Source: Phoenix dactylifera | Taxonomy: Eukaryota > Streptophyta > Magnoliopsida > Arecales > Arecaceae | Assembly (NCBI RefSeq): GCF_009389715.1 | Contig: NC_052409.1 | Coordinates: 3,957,775 to 4,021,774 of the forward strand | DNA length: 64,000 nt | Reading direction: 5' to 3' | In this document: positions 60,701 to 64,000 of the stretch, in pieces | How the letters are laid out: every line of letters starts with the position of its first letter | How positions within the stretch are numbered: the stretch's first letter is position 1 | Notes under the pieces: model-generated | The model's database searches: none | What the model was told of the DNA's origin: nothing | Seen by the model: only the letters and a program-made list of their open reading frames with translations | Program-made: the position numbers and the translations under genes

Positions 60701-63700
60701 AGCAGGAGCAGAATGACACTCTATTGAGGAACAATAGATTCCATAGTTTTGACAGGTTGACATGGCCCAACAAACCAGAGTAAGAGAACAAATTTGAGTA
60801 AAATACACGAAAAAGTCAAACAATATAGTGCAGTGATTCAAGCATCTGATAATCCAAGTTCCAACTTTCCAAAATTAGCTTTTTTTTTTCTGAAAAACTC
60901 AGTCTCTTTCTGAAGGTAGGGAAATATGTAAAAGTTTCTTGAAATACTAGAACTCATGCACAAACACTCAAAAATAGACTTACAAAACTTCTGAATACAC
61001 AAAGAAGCAACCACAAACCCTCATAATTAAGCCAGATTTTTTGTTAGAAAGGCCATAATGGCCTAGCTTCACAATAAGCATTGAGATGCATAGATCCCTA
61101 AGAGTAATTTTAACATGACATAAAATTGTAGACACAGGACTATCTACAGTTGAGTAGCACATTTTAGGAAAAAAACCAACTTTTTTGTCCAGGTTCCAGA
61201 ACATACAAAAGCTTTTAGTCAACATACAAAGAATATTAAATATGATGATGTTCCACAGCTGTAACTCAATTAGTAGGAAAAACATTTAAAGGCCTTACGA
61301 TTTATAAAAAGTATGCGTCTGATTTGATAATGTTGCAAAGGCCAGATGCATGAAGCAAGTACCTCGGCCAGATATGAGGAGGAAAAAAAATGGAAAATAG
61401 GGATTAAAAAAAACACGTTGGAAAAGAATATCATCCACCATGTCCCACAGGTTTTTTGTACGAAGTGTGCAAATTTTATATGCTGCTGCTGCAAGGGCTA
61501 GACAAATGAAGCCAGTATCTCAAATGGATGGGCAGGAGGAAAAAGGGGCATTACAGTATATATTAGATCAGAAAAAAATTTACCATGCCTTACAGGTAGA
61601 ACAGCTAGTTTTATAACATAAAGATTGAAGCATTCTGAACTATCTTGAGTTACCATGAATCATGGCAAGTCAAATGCACTTTAGAAAAATAAATCAAAAT
61701 ATCAAGTTCTTCTTTCTCTGATCTTTTGGCTATAGATTAGATGGAAAAAGTTTTGCAAGCTGCTGGATTTATCTATATGACCTCTCAGATTTTACTGAGT
61801 CAAAGACTTGAATTTGGCATGGCCAGGCTTGAGATCTGGCATATGTAGTTGAGCTGATTGAGTTATTTGATAATGTGACTTGGCAGCAACCTAAAAAGCT
61901 ATTTTTCATATATATTATCCTCTGGAACACCAGATTCTTTTTCCTCTCAGGCCTGTAAATCTATACATCAACCCCAGCACAACAAAATAACAAATGACAC
62001 TGGGTAATTCAATCTTCAGGCTTGGGTTGTTCGAAAAGAACAAGATTGGTAAAAAATTTTCAGAATCTCATCCACATCCTCTTCAAAACTACAATTTCTC
62101 TCTATTAAATGATGAGTTGAAGCATATATCACAGGATAAGCATTAGTATCTGAACATGTTTCAGAGTGAATCACATTGATCTGATCCTCATATTTTCACA
62201 TAAGAGATTTTTGATCTTACTAAATCTGACCTTACTAAATTGATCAAACAGTGGCAGGTATCAGAAATTCTACTTAGAGAAAGATATATTTTAAAAAAAT
62301 GCATCCAAAAAAGGGCACCCCAGGCTTGACGCTTTTCCCTTCTTATCCAGGAAGATTTTGGAGTAAAAAAGCCTTCCTTTATGAAGACATGTAGCATGGT
62401 ATTACGTGACGCAATTTGATGACGGAAGATATAATGAGTGAGATTTTGCATAATAGTGGCTCTATGACTTTAGATAAGAAAGAAATAGTTTACTGGAATT
62501 TTCCTACCAGAATTGTTAAGCTGTTTTCTGAAATATTAGAGAGAGAGAGAGAGTAGCAAAGAGTAAAGTAGCATTTCTCAGGACCTTTTTCTTTTCCAAT
62601 CTAATGTGAACATTGATTTTACGAGTGGGTTTCTGCTAGTTCCAGGTTTTTTTTAAATACCCTACAAACATGTACTAGTAAGACTATCATCCACTAACCA
62701 GAAGCTTCTCACTTTGAGTGACCAAACTTTTGATTTCAGTTTATGTAATGGGTAGCAATAAAAGATATTACTCAGAGGAGCGATATAAGTTTTCAAATAA
62801 TATGCTAAAAAATGATGGAGGGTGTTATGTATTCTCTAAGGCATATTTGGCACTGCCTTGTTTAAAGTATAATTACCATCACCAACCTCCAACCCCTACC
62901 TTCATTAAAAAAACAAGGGAGTGCTTTTTTCAGTTTTGGGAAAGAATAGGCAATTATTTTGCATTCATTATAGCAAATAATATATTTTTGAAAAAATAAA
63001 GGTGTACAAATGAACATCTTGAGGTAATCACTTCAGAAGATTAAGTTCATCAAGATTGTAAAAAGAATTGGTAGAAAGAATAAGCAAATATTACAGGTAA
63101 AGGAAAGCAATTAAATAGGACTTGCATTACTCTCAAGTCCTCATATTCTAACAATTTAATTATATGAAAGAATATTAAGTACCTCAAACTCTTTTCCTTC
63201 ATGGTATAGATCACCGTGTGTAGTCAGCTTTGGTTTTGTCTGATATTTGAAAAAGGCATCATGCAGAACCTGCAAAACGAAACAATATTTTAGGTATGAA
63301 CAGTTTTCCCAGATCAATAGGTTTTCCTAGATCAAACTGTAAGAAACATCTCATTTCATATTTTTGCCAGATGGCATCAAAGGAATTCAACGACATCTAT
63401 ATAATGATATTATATTGTACACCATTACACCACAGAGAGGTTTGAGACTCATCGGATAACATAAGTAAACTAGAAAGATGAAGAAACCTGGTAATCTATA
63501 TCCATCTTTCCCATCTTTGGTTGCATGCGCTCACGCTGCTTCTGTTTCAGCTTCTTGCTGTCCTCTTTCTCAATGTATGCCTGAAAAATGACCATGAAAA
63601 AGAATGAGGAAATGATTCACACTAAACAAACAATTCAAAGAAAAAAATCAGCATTGACATAAAGCAAAAGGTGTCAATTCTATGCTTGCTTTAATATATA

Positions 63701-63970
63701 CTAAAAGGCCATTAGGATATGGTGCTAATTTCACCCTCAGCAAAGTTTGGCATATCGTAAACTTCATTAAGGTTAAACAACACAAGAATGAAGCATGATT
63801 TCTGCCTATTGCAACTAAGATCCTGAAACTTTAGTGAAATAATTTTTCTTATCACCTGTCTTAAACTTTAGTGAAATAATTTTTCTTATCACCTGTCTTA
63901 TTTTTTCTATTCCTGTCGCAGCAATGAAGTCAGGAAGTTGAAAAGGCTGCTTCTCGATACCTCGCTTTCC
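57710..63970 (-). CDS. SF3B2: Splicing factor SF3B2 (SAP145), C-terminal part
   Basis: Thirteen exons in the window, 5' to 3': 63970-63893, 63580-63488, 63269-63183, 59686-59585, 59497-59378, 59274-59212, 58989-58853, 58779-58698, 58575-58517, 58390-58351, 58129-58038, 57948-57879 and 57781-57710, all in phase, giving the last 364 residues. The N-terminus lies beyond the right edge. SF3B2 is a core subunit of the U2 snRNP SF3b complex and contacts pre-mRNA near the branch site. Visible in order: the DUF382 region (GKRGIEKQPFQLPDFIAATG), the PSP domain (PGILSQELKEALGMP, PPPWLINMQRYGPPP, IPGLNAPIPPGASFGYHPGG), an acidic run of Glu coded by a GAG repeat (58908-58950), and a Lys-rich tail ending KKKEFKF. 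The 37-bp duplication at 63826-63899 copies one donor. Confidence 0.93.
59687..63182 (-). other. SF3B2 intron, 3.5 kb
   Basis: AT-rich intron. Two diverged blocks of about 110 bp, near 61340-61460 and 61500-61605 (atgaagc-agta-ctc, gaggaggaaaaa, ccatg-c-cacagg), look like an old tandem duplication. A GGGGGGGGGG run lies near 59886. No foreign gene seen. Confidence 0.5.
63826..63899. repeat. Perfect 37-bp tandem duplication across a splice donor
   Basis: The 37-bp unit at 63826-63862 is repeated without change at 63863-63899. On the minus strand the right copy spans the end of the SF3B2 exon 63970-63893 and its donor (AAGACAG, then gtgataag). The left copy therefore gives an identical second donor 37 nt into the intron. 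Using it would add 37 nt and shift the frame. Confidence 0.9.
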
Positions 63971-64000
63971 CTGCAAACAATTGGAAGAGCACATAAAAAC

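Overview
The window is eukaryotic nuclear DNA from a flowering plant. It holds five intron-rich protein genes with GT-AG introns of 0.1 to 6 kb, AT-rich introns and spacers, and many plant-type transposons. Gene content, intron sizes and transposon style suggest a monocot, and palms such as Elaeis or Phoenix are my guess; no species marker proves this. I rebuilt the five genes by joining exons with matching phases.

Layout: (1) 832-6356 (+), UTP23, an rRNA-processing PIN-like protein of the small-subunit processome, with a site II-rich minisatellite and a telo-box-like motif upstream. (2) 7560-21889 (-), KTN80, the WD40 p80 subunit of the microtubule-severing enzyme katanin, about 20 exons, one of which is duplicated in tandem and in frame. 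(3) 22.5-34.7 kb, a transposon-rich spacer: an 83-bp tandem repeat, a 5'-truncated LINE with a 13-bp target duplication, a complete TRIM mini-retrotransposon, a 3.7-kb hAT element with a broken transposase, and a Tourist-like MITE. (4) 34731-35520 (-), a two-exon Dof transcription factor. (5) 36-40.5 kb, a LINE remnant and three more MITE copies. (6) 40812-56587 (+), the PIG-L de-N-acetylase of GPI-anchor synthesis. Its introns hold a palindromic GC-rich element, a retroelement with two unlike ends, a Mutator-like element carrying a gene fragment, and an Ac-like hAT element. (7) 57710-63970 (-), the C-terminal half of splicing factor SF3B2, running off the right edge.

The genes are unrelated housekeeping or regulatory genes and do not form a pathway. 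UTP23/KTN80 and PIG-L/SF3B2 are convergent pairs with spacers of about 1.2 and 1.1 kb. The most interesting signals are structural: the duplicated KTN80 exon, a perfect 37-bp duplication that copies a splice donor of SF3B2, the reiterated promoter motif of UTP23, and several insertions whose ends and target duplications can be read directly.
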